Notes: generated by a model from the letters alone, not told the origin. DNA of 13,237 nt from DAOVQB01 sp023128935 (GCA_030628905.1 DAOVQB010000125.1:1-13237), one strand, 5' to 3'; shown: positions 6,702 to 13,237, counted from the stretch's first letter. Program-made: numbers and translations.

Positions 6702-9623
6702 ATGACCAGACGTAGGGTACCGAACTCCTGTCCGGCAAGCGTGTTCCGGGCACGGGGATCTAGGGCCCATCGGGTTTCTCGATGCCTCCGGTGGGCGGGG
6801 CTCCTAGCCGTGGCACTTTCGGCATTCCTCCGATCTGCTATGGCCGAGGAACCCGCCTCGGGAAACCTCTTTGGCCGGGTCCGCAGCGCGCCCAGTGGTG
6901 TCCCGCTCCCCAATGCCAATGTCATGCTCTTTCACCTTGCTGCGCCCAACGACTCTGTGGGCACGCAAATCACCGGAACCTTTGCGCTCGCCCCGGAGGG
7001 CAAATACCGACTGACAGCTGCCGCAGGGCGCTATCGCCTGCTGGTGACCCACGTATCCCACCACCCGGCGAATGTGCTGGGCGTTGAGATCCTTCCAGGA
7101 ACCAGCGCTGAAGTCGATATAGCGCTGTTCCCTTCTGTTACCACAACCATCAGAACCATCAGCGTCCGTGCCAAAGCCATTCGCAATACGGAAGCCGCCC
7201 TGCTGACACAACACAGGAAATCGGTGTCGGTGGGCGACGCGCTCAGTGCCGAGCAGATCACCAAGAGCGGTGACTCCGACGCTGCCGAGGCGCTACAGCG
7301 GGTGTCGGGCCTCTCTCTGGTCGATAACCGCTACGTATTCGTTCGGGGACTGGGCGAGCGTTACAGTTCCACTCAAATCAACGGATCAACCATAGGCTCT
7401 CCCGAACCCAACAAACGGGTCGTCCCTCTGGACTTGATACCAGCTGCTCTGGTAGACAATATTACTATTCAGAAGACATACACTCCCGACCAACCCGCTG
7501 AATTTGGTGGCGGTTCGGTCAACATCAACACCCGTGATTTTCCTGGGCACCGCACATGGTCCATCTCCTTGGGCGCGGGAAATCGGCCGGGAACTACCGG
7601 GGGCACTTTCTACACCTATCGCGGCGGCCGACTGGATTTCCTTGGGTTTGATGACGGATCTCGCGCCCTGCCCTCTTTGGTTGCTGCCATGACTCGGGAC
7701 CAGAAGGTTGCTCCCCGAGGCATCGGCGGCGACAGAGGGTTCACTCCCGAGGAAATCGCCGCCATGGGGCGCGCCTTCGCCCCTATCTGGGGCTTGGAGA
7801 AGACGACCGCACTACCGGCCTACGATGTCAGCGCAACCTACGGCAACGAATATCAGGTGATGCGTCAGCCGCTGGGGATCTTGCTCGGGGGGGTATTCCG
7901 CAGCGGCTATGATACATATGATCATGAGGAGAACACCTATGAGCCGGGCGCTGACGGCAAGTTGTCTAAGCGTACGAGTTATCACGCGACTACTTCCAAG
8001 TTCACTGCACACAGTGGCCTGGTGGGCAATATCAGCTACCGCACTGATTCCCACACGACTCTCTCGCTACGCTCTATTTACAACCGTATGTCGGATGACG
8101 AGGTTCGCCGCTACGAGGGCCTCAATGTCGACCACGGGGTTCTGTTGCGCGACACGCGCCTGCGCTATGTAGCGCGGAGTCTTTGGTCAAGCAATTTTGG
8201 CGCCGTTCATAGATTTGCAGCGCGGGATGGGGTCGAGCTTAGCTGGCATGTCAACTACTCTCGCGCCGCGCTAGATGAACCCGATCGCCGGGAATACATC
8301 TACGAGTACCGCGAACGCGAAGAGGGCGAAGGCCAGTGGGAGATCAGCCGCCGAAGTAACAGCCAGGGCTTCACCCGCATGTACGGGGCTGTGCGTGAGA
8401 CGGAACGTGTTTTCGACTGTCACCTGGCGCTGCCCTTCTCCCTTCCAGTAGGGCGTAAGGCCAGGGCAAAAATCGGTTGCTTGTACAAGGAGAAGAACAG
8501 GGAGGCCGGCTACCGTCGTTTTGCCTTCAAAACACCTGCCCGGGGCGTCGATCTCACGCAGCCCCCGGAGTCCCTAATGACTCCCGAGAACATCGGGGGA
8601 ACTCTCCAAACCTTCCGGTTACACGAACTCACCAGGGCTACCGACAGCTATGACGCGTCGCACAACATGGCCGCGTTCTATTGCGACCTCAATCTACAGC
8701 TGACCACCGGCCTTCGAGCGGCCGGTGGAATTCGCATCGAAGAGTGGGAACAGAAAGTCAAAACCTTTGATGCCTTTGTGCCAGATGGAGATGTAATCAG
8801 CGTTGTCATAAAGAAAACTGAGTACCTTCCGGCAATCAACCTGATTCATGCTGTTTCACGACGCACGAATCTCCGTGCTGCGTATAGCGCGACGATCTCC
8901 CGGCCGGATCTTCGAGAACTCAGCCCGTTTGAACTCACTGATTACTCGAGCGGCTATGCCGAGACCGGCAATCCCGAGCTGAAGCGGGCCTGGATTCGCA
9001 ACTACGATCTGCGGGCCGAGCATTTCCCGAGCAACAATGAGCTATTGGCTGCCAGTCTCTTCTACAAACAGATAATTGACCCGATTGAGAAAACTCTTCA
9101 GATTGCCGGTGCTCAACTGCGCAAGTTCCCAGACAATGGGGAAGGCAGTTATCTCTACGGCGCTGAATTGGAGGGCCGCATCAACCTGGCGCGCCTGGGC
9201 CGCCGTTGGAGCAGCTTTCGACTGGCCGCCAACTACTGCTGGGTGAAATCCCAGACAGAGCTAGGCAAATACGGGGTGCAGGCATCGAGTAAACGGCCGC
9301 TTGAGGGTCAATCGCCATATGTGATGAACCTTCTGCTGTACTACGCTCCGCAATCGGGGATTTACTCCGCATCGCTTCTATACAACGCACACGGGCGACG
9401 GCTGAGCGGAGTGGGCGCCATGGCCCTTCCAGACATCTATGAAGAACCGCTGCACCGTTTGGATCTCACGGGCACGCTGAAGCTTGGAAGGGCTAGTATA
9501 AAACTGACAGTCAAGAACCTCCTGGATGACGAGAAGTGCTTTAAGCAATCCGGTTATACCGTACATCGAGGGCAGCCGGGACGGAGCGTTTCACTGAAGC
9601 TAAGCACTGGGTGCCAGAGATAA
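6702..9623 (+). CDS. TonB-dependent outer-membrane receptor with N-terminal carboxypeptidase-regulatory-like domain
   Basis: 973 residues. Imports a bound substrate across the outer membrane using TonB/ExbBD energy. Residues 1-48 are a long signal peptide ending RSAMA. Residues about 53-145 are a CarboxypepD-regulatory-like beta-sandwich (GNLFGRVRSAPSGVPLPNAN, YRLLVTHVSH). RTISVRAKAI near 151-160 could serve as the TonB box. The plug spans about 170-285 and is highly characteristic: GDSDAAEALQRVSGLSLVDN, YVFVRGLGERYSSTQING, SPEPNKRVVPLDLIPAALVD, QKTYTPDQPAEFGGGSVNIN. The remainder is the beta-barrel, with late-barrel features ATISRPDLRELSPFELTDY, ETGNPELKRAWIRNYDLRAE and TVKNLLDDEKCFKQSG. The last residues LKLSTGCQR lack the usual terminal aromatic, which is unusual for barrel insertion. 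The start is supported by GAAAGGG at 6688-6694. This plug subtype is the one usually paired with beta-helix proteins like the upstream gene. The substrate cannot be read from sequence. Confidence 0.92.
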   Translation: MTRRRVPNSCPASVFRARGSRAHRVSRCLRWAGLLAVALSAFLRSAMAEEPASGNLFGRVRSAPSGVPLPNANVMLFHLAAPNDSVGTQITGTFALAPEGKYRLTAAAGRYRLLVTHVSHHPANVLGVEILPGTSAEVDIALFPSVTTTIRTISVRAKAIRNTEAALLTQHRKSVSVGDALSAEQITKSGDSDAAEALQRVSGLSLVDNRYVFVRGLGERYSSTQINGSTIGSPEPNKRVVPLDLIPAALVDNITIQKTYTPDQPAEFGGGSVNINTRDFPGHRTWSISLGAGNRPGTTGGTFYTYRGGRLDFLGFDDGSRALPSLVAAMTRDQKVAPRGIGGDRGFTPEEIAAMGRAFAPIWGLEKTTALPAYDVSATYGNEYQVMRQPLGILLGGVFRSGYDTYDHEENTYEPGADGKLSKRTSYHATTSKFTAHSGLVGNISYRTDSHTTLSLRSIYNRMSDDEVRRYEGLNVDHGVLLRDTRLRYVARSLWSSNFGAVHRFAARDGVELSWHVNYSRAALDEPDRREYIYEYREREEGEGQWEISRRSNSQGFTRMYGAVRETERVFDCHLALPFSLPVGRKARAKIGCLYKEKNREAGYRRFAFKTPARGVDLTQPPESLMTPENIGGTLQTFRLHELTRATDSYDASHNMAAFYCDLNLQLTTGLRAAGGIRIEEWEQKVKTFDAFVPDGDVISVVIKKTEYLPAINLIHAVSRRTNLRAAYSATISRPDLRELSPFELTDYSSGYAETGNPELKRAWIRNYDLRAEHFPSNNELLAASLFYKQIIDPIEKTLQIAGAQLRKFPDNGEGSYLYGAELEGRINLARLGRRWSSFRLAANYCWVKSQTELGKYGVQASSKRPLEGQSPYVMNLLLYYAPQSGIYSASLLYNAHGRRLSGVGAMALPDIYEEPLHRLDLTGTLKLGRASIKLTVKNLLDDEKCFKQSGYTVHRGQPGRSVSLKLSTGCQR

Positions 9624-9669
9624 TGTTTCCGGGGACGGTGGCTTTGATAGGAGCAAGGGCTCGCGCAAG

Positions 9670-9675
9670 AAGGAG
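9670..9675 (+). promoter_or_regulatory. ribosome binding site of the lipoprotein gene
   Basis: AAGGAG ends eight bases before the ATG at 9684, favouring that start over the in-frame ATG at 9711. Confidence 0.75.
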
Positions 9676-9683
9676 ATTGGACA

Positions 9684-10490
9684 ATGCAGATGCCTCACTT
9701 GCATGGACGGATGAAGCGCTTGTACTGGCCATGGATTGGGGTACTGCCCATACTGCTGCTGCCAATGTGGCTCGCGTTCTCTAGCTGCCGCAGTGAGCAC
9801 CGGATGCCATCCTCGACCCCCACAGCTCGGGGCTTGTATGCACACGGGGCGGTGCATGCCGATATGCAGTCGAACTCCGCGACGATCACCGCAGAAGCCC
9901 CGCAGCCGATTCTGATAGATGGCAAATGGGAGGTTCACGAGATCCAGTCCGGACGGCCCTTGTACCGTTCCCCGCTGGAGAACGCTCCCGGTTACCGTCC
10001 GCCGGACGACCCGGAGCTGGACGCGGTAGTCAGTGGCCGACGTCAGGTGGAGCAAATCGATATTCGTTTCACAGGCGGGGCGGATTCGGCCGAGGGGCTG
10101 GCCCGGCAGATCATCAGGCATCTGAACCGCAACGATCCTGGAGCGCTCCATGGTCTACGCGTGACCTATGCGGAGTTTACGGAAATCCTCTGGCCCGAGT
10201 TTCCCCAGAGTCGTCCAGCAACCAACATCCAATCCACAGATGCTTGGTTTTTCCTTACGCGTACATGTGCTTCAGGCGTCAATGGCGCCCTGGATGAGTG
10301 GGGTGGCGGAGATCTCCATTTCAACGGCTTTTCCTTTGACGATGGCCTTATACGCTACACAAATTTCGATGCGATCTCTGGTGTACACATTCATGCGTGC
10401 AAGCCATCCGGGATTGAGATGGAATTGACATTTGCTCACACGTTCGTCAAGAGAGACAGGATATGGAAGGTCTACATCTACAAGGACTGA
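9684..10490 (+). CDS. unnamed lipoprotein, 268 residues, with YAEFTEILWPEFP motif
   Basis: Residues 11-34 (KRLYWPWIGVLPILLLPMWLA, then FSS) form a lipoprotein signal ending at Cys35. The lipobox FSSC is imperfect at -3. A short linker (36-75) leads to a folded domain of about 160 residues: a helix with AEGLARQIIRHLNRNDPGAL, then LRVTYAEFTEILWPEFPQSR, a central W-x3-L-x2-T-x-ASGVNGAL segment, and a closing ELTFAHTFVKRDRIWKVYIY. The layout, helix plus anchor motif plus a closing strand with W-K-V, recalls an unnamed family I associate with Gemmatimonadota-type genomes, but I know no assigned function. The gene follows the receptor after 60 bases, so it may be an outer-membrane partner of that receptor; this is inference from position. 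The start rests on AAGGAG at 9670-9675. Confidence 0.75.
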   Translation: MQMPHLHGRMKRLYWPWIGVLPILLLPMWLAFSSCRSEHRMPSSTPTARGLYAHGAVHADMQSNSATITAEAPQPILIDGKWEVHEIQSGRPLYRSPLENAPGYRPPDDPELDAVVSGRRQVEQIDIRFTGGADSAEGLARQIIRHLNRNDPGALHGLRVTYAEFTEILWPEFPQSRPATNIQSTDAWFFLTRTCASGVNGALDEWGGGDLHFNGFSFDDGLIRYTNFDAISGVHIHACKPSGIEMELTFAHTFVKRDRIWKVYIYKD

Positions 10491-10519
10491 GCGGGAGCCC
10501 TAAGTAGGGAGGGAGAGAC

Positions 10520-11284
10520 ATGGCCAAGGATGAGGGCAAATTCCGCCGCCACGGCGGGCGCTGGATACGGGAGAGCAAGCTCTACCCGGATATCAAGAAG
10601 GCATTGGCTAAGGAAGACGTGCCGCGCGCATCGCAGATGCTCCATCGTCGTGGAGGGCGCTGGGTGCCTCGGAAGGCGCTGGGGCAGGAGTCGCGAAGCA
10701 TAGCAGGCACAGTGGCAGGCTGCCTGTGGCTTTTGCTGGTTCCCTTCATAGGTATCAACTACGCACACCAAGCCTTCGTGCAACCGACGGTTGCCGATTG
10801 CCGCAGCGACCTGAATCGCAACCGGGGTGTTATGCTCAACCATAAAGACAAGCTGCGGGTGATGCTAAGCGAGGCTGAAACTGAAACGCAGCGTATCAGC
10901 GCTGAGATTGATACGCTGTACCGGCCCCAGATCGAGTTCTATGAAACGCTTCTCGACAGCCTGCTTGCCCAGCGTGTTGCTCTGATGGCGGCGCAGAGAA
11001 TCACTGACGACACCCTCGATTCGCTGCGGGCGACCCGAGATCAACTGGGGAGATATGCGCAGGCTCTAGATGACAAGGCCAGGGACAGAGCAGCGGTTCT
11101 GAGCAACCTCGGGTCCTGGTGCGGTGTTCTGAGTGACTCGCTTGACATCCTGAGCGATAAGCAGGCCATGGCGTCCGAGACCCCAGGCGCTTCCACAGAT
11201 CGGCTCAAGGTCAGAGTATTGCTACGGGCCGCCATCTATCTAGTGGCGCCGGCATTTGGGTTGGCATGGGCCCACAGGTTGTAG
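10520..11284 (+). CDS. membrane protein with two membrane helices flanking a coiled coil; duplicated RxGGRW motif
   Basis: 254 residues, unrecognised. The basic N-terminus (1-58) holds two copies of a short motif: FRRHGGRWIRESK (8-20) and LHRRGGRWVPRKA (41-53). A membrane helix at about 60-82 (AGTVAGCLWLLLVPFIGIN) follows. Residues about 92-215 are charged, heptad-like and poor in Gly/Pro (LNHKDKLRVMLSEAETETQR, LRATRDQLGRYAQALDDKAR), so probably a coiled coil. A second membrane helix lies at about 232-250 (VLLRAAIYLVAPAFGLAWA). By the positive-inside rule the RxGGRW region is cytoplasmic and the coiled coil periplasmic. The start is set by GGAGG at 10508-10512, seven bases before the ATG. It begins 29 bases after the lipoprotein stop, so co-transcription is likely. 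The next gene also encodes a membrane-anchored coiled-coil protein, suggesting a pair. Confidence 0.75.
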   Translation: MAKDEGKFRRHGGRWIRESKLYPDIKKALAKEDVPRASQMLHRRGGRWVPRKALGQESRSIAGTVAGCLWLLLVPFIGINYAHQAFVQPTVADCRSDLNRNRGVMLNHKDKLRVMLSEAETETQRISAEIDTLYRPQIEFYETLLDSLLAQRVALMAAQRITDDTLDSLRATRDQLGRYAQALDDKARDRAAVLSNLGSWCGVLSDSLDILSDKQAMASETPGASTDRLKVRVLLRAAIYLVAPAFGLAWAHRL

Positions 11285-11382
11285 TTAACCACCAGCCGGG
11301 CTTCTCGCCGCGCATGAAGAAGGTGATACGCGTGAGGTACGCGTCCGCAGCAGAGGGTTGGTGGGAAGTCCGAAATGGTAGC
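11285..11382. other. spacer of unclear origin between the two coiled-coil genes
   Basis: About 100 bases before the 22-bp repeats. No convincing gene is visible. An ATG at 11314 would give only 29 residues (MKKVIRVRYASAAEGWWEVR..., ending in the first repeat) with no ribosome binding site. The texture, with the adjacent repeats, suggests inserted or decayed repetitive DNA. Confidence 0.35.
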
Positions 11383-11458
11383 GGAAGGGGACCGGAACTG
11401 TAAAGGAAGGGGACCGGAGTGGTACAGGAAGGGGACCGGAATGGTACAGGAAGGGGAC
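11383..11458 (+). repeat. three and a half tandem copies of a 22-bp repeat covering the leader of the next gene
   Basis: Units at 11383-11404, 11405-11426 and 11427-11448, plus a 10-base partial unit at 11449-11458. All begin GGAAGGGGACCGGA (the partial one GGAAGGGGAC). The middle and third units differ at one position; the first differs more in its 3' third. Every copy carries an AGGAAGGGG-type purine tract that resembles a Shine-Dalgarno, and the last copy lies nine bases before the ATG at 11467. Confidence 0.9.
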
Positions 11459-11466
11459 GAACGAAA

Positions 11467-12078
11467 ATGAAGAAGCAAGACAGATTCAACCCATCGCTGA
11501 TCACCCCGTTATTGAATGTCACAGCCGGCATCATCGTGATTCTGACTGCCGGTTTTATCTGGTTCCAGGCCAGTGGACAGGCCCGGATCGATTTGGCATA
11601 TACACAACTACGGGAGGCCAGTGAAACGAACGACGCAGAACTCGGAGGAATTCAGGCCACCTGGGCCGCCGCTCAAAAAGAACTAGCTGCCAGCAAGACA
11701 GAACGTGTTTCGAAGGGGGAGTATCTCGAATTCCTGCGGTACCGTATCGAAGCAGAGCAACGTGCATTAATGGAAACATGGGAGCAACAGAGACCCTACC
11801 GTGAGAAGGCCGCCCAGCTTCAGGCGGAGATCCAACGCTGCGATGATTATCGGCGAGCCTATAAGACTGACATCTTCGAAACCGGGAGGAAAATCCAAAC
11901 CGCGCGGGCAGAGATTGTGGTGCTAGAGGCGGAGATAGACCAACTCCGCGGAGGTAGCTATAAGACTCCCGTCGTTGCGTTGAGTGCGAATGCCGAGCAG
12001 TCTCAGGATCGAAAGCTCTGTAACCATCCACTGAATCGCATCTTCGACCCGACCACGCGGCAGGACCTGTCCCGTTGA
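11467..12078 (+). CDS. single-span membrane-anchored coiled-coil protein, 203 residues
   Basis: Unrecognised. A short basic N-terminus (MKKQDRFNPSLITP) precedes a membrane helix at about 15-36 (LLNVTAGIIVILTAGFIWFQ). Residues about 38-160 are long, charged and helix-forming with heptad-like spacing (YLEFLRYRIEAEQRALMETW, REKAAQLQAEIQRCDDYRRA, AEIVVLEAEIDQLRG). A polar tail of about 40 residues follows. N-in topology puts the coiled coil in the periplasm, like that of the preceding gene. I chose ATG 11467, which has AAGGGG at 11451-11456 upstream. An upstream in-frame GTG at 11419 would translate the tandem repeat itself (MVQEGDRNGTGRGRTK), which looks artificial. Function unknown; the two coiled-coil proteins may bind each other or brace the envelope for the upstream receptor system. 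Confidence 0.7.
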   Translation: MKKQDRFNPSLITPLLNVTAGIIVILTAGFIWFQASGQARIDLAYTQLREASETNDAELGGIQATWAAAQKELAASKTERVSKGEYLEFLRYRIEAEQRALMETWEQQRPYREKAAQLQAEIQRCDDYRRAYKTDIFETGRKIQTARAEIVVLEAEIDQLRGGSYKTPVVALSANAEQSQDRKLCNHPLNRIFDPTTRQDLSR

Positions 12079-12145
12079 CCCAATAACGCAACAGGAAATA
12101 CCCGGAGCGTGCGTCGGATAGGACTTTCAAGGAAGGTGGGCTATC

Positions 12146-12223
12146 ATGGCCGAAAGGCAGCCGAAGTCCTTGCCGCCGTACACTCGAGATGACTCGCGAT
12201 CATTCAAGGACATGCTTGAGTAG
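12146..12223 (+). CDS. possible 25-residue peptide
   Basis: ATG 12146 to TAG 12221-12223 encodes a hydrophilic peptide (MAERQPKSLPPYTRDDSRSF, then KDMLE). The reason to list it is a very good ribosome binding site, AAGGAAGG at 12129-12136, nine bases upstream. It follows the coiled-coil gene on the same strand. It overlaps the end of the antisense HNH remnant (12200-12352). Equally, it could be the broken start of a longer gene: the frame after the TAG stays open to about 12390. Confidence 0.3.
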   Translation: MAERQPKSLPPYTRDDSRSFKDMLE

Positions 12224-12352
12224 CCCCCCATCCAACTTCTTTTCATGCCAGAGCTTATGGCACGAACTGCACAAGACGGTAAGGTTTTCGGGGATGGAGC
12301 GGCATCGCGTCGTCGCGCCTTGCCGGACGGGCGTATCGGCGCCCTCGGTACG
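12200..12352 (-). pseudogene. remnant of an HNH-type nuclease
   Basis: On the minus strand the frame after a TGA (12355-12353) reads RTEGADTPVRQGATTRC, then RSIPENLTVLCSSCHKLWHE, then KKLDGGLLKHVLE and a stop at 12200. PENL-x2-LC-x2-CH is the C-terminal half of the HNH homing/restriction nuclease fold, with its zinc-binding C-x2-C-H and following His. No start codon and no first HNH histidine exist in this frame; two stops lie just upstream (12364, 12355). In another frame (about 12374-12310) VHKYGDVPRAP could be part of the missing half, suggesting a frameshifted, decayed gene. It lies directly downstream of, and in the same frame as, the Cys-rich 133-aa protein, so the two may once have been one gene. 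Confidence 0.6.
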
Positions 12353-12376
12353 TCACCGTATTTATGGACCGGGGCA

Positions 12377-12778
12377 CTAAGAGAGTTGTAATGCTGGGTT
12401 CACCGCAGGCGATTTCGCGTTCTTCATGCGACTACGGATCCTTTGTCCGTGCTCTTCGCAATAGACCCGCGGCCGGCCGTTCGAACCGCCCATGACCCAG
12501 GCAACGGGCTTACCGCAACGGCACGCCTCATCACCATCCTCATACCACATGCAACCGATGTATTGAAGTGGCGGCGGAACGAGATGATTCAATCCCGCTC
12601 TGAGACGAGGTGGAATCTTGGGCTCGGCCGGCGACGCTCCCTCCCACACCTCTCCCTGCCAGGCATCATCCTCCCAGGGGGCGGCAAGTTCTTTCCAGAG
12701 ATCATCCGGCATCTCGCTAGGGATTTCATGGTCAGAGGGCAGGTGTTCCAAAGCTGGCGTCAGTGTCAAATCAATCAT
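12377..12778 (-). CDS. hypothetical 133-residue protein with a Cys/His-rich putative zinc site
   Basis: I place the start at ATG 12778, with GGGGGAA at 12790-12784 five bases before it; the frame stays open upstream to 13066 but that part is compositionally unlike a protein. The N-terminal half is acidic and Trp/Pro-rich (IPSEMPDDLWKELAAPWEDD). The C-terminal half has GCMWYEDGDEACRCGKPV, then GRPRVYCEEHGQRIRSRMKN: cysteines and a histidine in a C-x10-C-x-C ... C-x2-H pattern, probably a zinc-binding knuckle. Similar Cys-rich modules with GRP-x-YC occur in small phage and mobile-element proteins, but I do not recognise a named family. It sits next to an HNH nuclease remnant in its own frame. 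The original could have been a longer nuclease or phage-like protein now ended by the stop at 12377. Confidence 0.55.
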   Translation of the reverse strand: MIDLTLTPALEHLPSDHEIPSEMPDDLWKELAAPWEDDAWQGEVWEGASPAEPKIPPRLRAGLNHLVPPPLQYIGCMWYEDGDEACRCGKPVAWVMGGSNGRPRVYCEEHGQRIRSRMKNAKSPAVNPALQLS

Positions 12779-13138
12779 GACAGTTCCCCCATGATGGCAT
12801 GCAGACGAATCGGAGGGCGACGGACCCGCTGTCACTGTGAGTCGGACCATATCGCCCAGAGGGCCAGACTCTCCGGCTACCGGGACCATCTTGAACGTGG
12901 ATCTTGAGCAGAGTATGAGGTTGGGTTGTGATCTTGATTCAGAGAGGCCATCCAGACCAGTGATGCGTGGTGCGCATTGACTCACGGTGCGACCCCCTCG
13001 GGGGGTATCCGCTCCTTGCGCAACAGCATATAGCGTCAGGAGTTGGGGCGCTGCTCCTCGAGACACCGAAGCGTTGCGACTGATGAATTGACGCCGGAAC
13101 GGGAGGCGGATTCCCAGGGGTGGTTCTCAAGTTCTATG
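12779..13138. other. gap with no supported gene
   Basis: About 360 bases. The minus-strand extension of the 133-aa protein is open but lacks a ribosome binding site and protein-like composition. Nothing else is evident except an 18-base copy (13091-13108) of a stretch in the beta-helix gene. Confidence 0.4.
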
Positions 13139-13237
13139 TCAGGAAACGATTTCATACCTGGCAATGCTTACTTCCGTATCCGATTGGTCAGCATTCATGT
13201 CAGGGGTGCTTAGCAATGCCAACTGCCTTGCCGTCAT
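13139..13237 (-). CDS. possible C-terminal end of a gene entering from the right edge
   Basis: On the minus strand the last 33 codons are open from the window edge to a TGA at 13141-13139 (TARQLALLSTPDMNADQSDT, then EVSIARYEIVS). The edge codon happens to be ATG, so it may be a whole 32-residue frame or the tail of a longer protein. No family is recognised and the stretch is short, so chance is quite possible. Confidence 0.2.
   Translation of the reverse strand: MTARQLALLSTPDMNADQSDTEVSIARYEIVS

Noticed and set aside
5759..6925. 388-codon open frame on the minus strand across the beta-helix gene and receptor start
   Set aside because: Antisense to two genes with clear motifs, rich in Arg/Pro as expected for a shadow frame.
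11555..12130. 191-codon minus-strand frame opposite the 203-aa coiled-coil gene
   Set aside because: No recognisable features; the plus strand has a membrane helix, coiled coil and ribosome binding site.
12443..12907. 154-codon plus-strand frame
   Set aside because: Shadow of the minus-strand Cys-rich protein, whose C-x-C and C-x2-H spacing and acidic segment are more protein-like.
1..13237. CRISPR arrays, tRNA or rRNA genes
   Set aside because: The only tandem repeats (24-25, 22 and 27 bp periods) have no unique spacers, and no rRNA stretches or tRNA cloverleafs were recognised by eye.

Overview
The window comes from a GC-rich bacterium with an outer membrane. Three genes support this: a TonB-dependent receptor, an outer-membrane-type lipoprotein, and two secreted proteins ending in FlgD-like or type IX-like C-terminal modules (xGRxV...PG...WDGxD...xGxYFYR). 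These modules, a gingipain-family protease with a long C-terminal extension, and a beta-helix protein carrying a DDAFEWFGG motif are typical of the FCB superphylum and relatives such as Candidatus Eisenbacteria. That placement is inferred from protein style only; no rRNA or other phylogenetic marker is present.

Layout. (1) Positions 1-4295, minus strand: one large secreted cysteine protease of peptidase family C25 that runs off the left edge. It appears in three pieces in two reading frames. The signal peptide (4157-4295) and the C-terminal Ig-like/FlgD-like part (1-770) are each displaced by one base from the central 1148-residue frame (710-4156). Both breaks fall on pure C/G runs (4156-4161 and 771-777), and the upstream one lies in a 24-25 bp tandem repeat. 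(2) Positions 4296-4828: divergent upstream region with a 27-bp-period duplication and a doubtful 113-aa reading frame. (3) Positions 4829-12078, plus strand: a probable co-directional unit of secreted beta-helix/FlgD-tail protein, TonB-dependent receptor with an N-terminal carboxypeptidase-regulatory-like domain, an unnamed lipoprotein, and two small membrane-anchored coiled-coil proteins. A perfect 11-bp hairpin separates the first two genes. Three and a half copies of a 22-bp repeat, each carrying a Shine-Dalgarno-like purine tract, precede the last. (4) Positions 12079-13237: gene-poor and partly decayed, with a possible 25-aa peptide gene, a remnant of an HNH-type nuclease, a 133-aa protein with a Cys/His-rich putative zinc site, and a possible gene end at the right edge.

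Working picture (inference). The protease digests extracellular protein, the beta-helix protein sits on the surface or is secreted next to the receptor, and the TonB receptor imports a product. The lipoprotein and the coiled-coil pair would be envelope accessories of that system. Their functions cannot be read from sequence. The most noteworthy signals are the paired homopolymer frame breaks in the protease gene (phase variation, programmed slippage or assembly error) and the conserved-looking receptor/beta-helix/lipoprotein/coiled-coil cluster.
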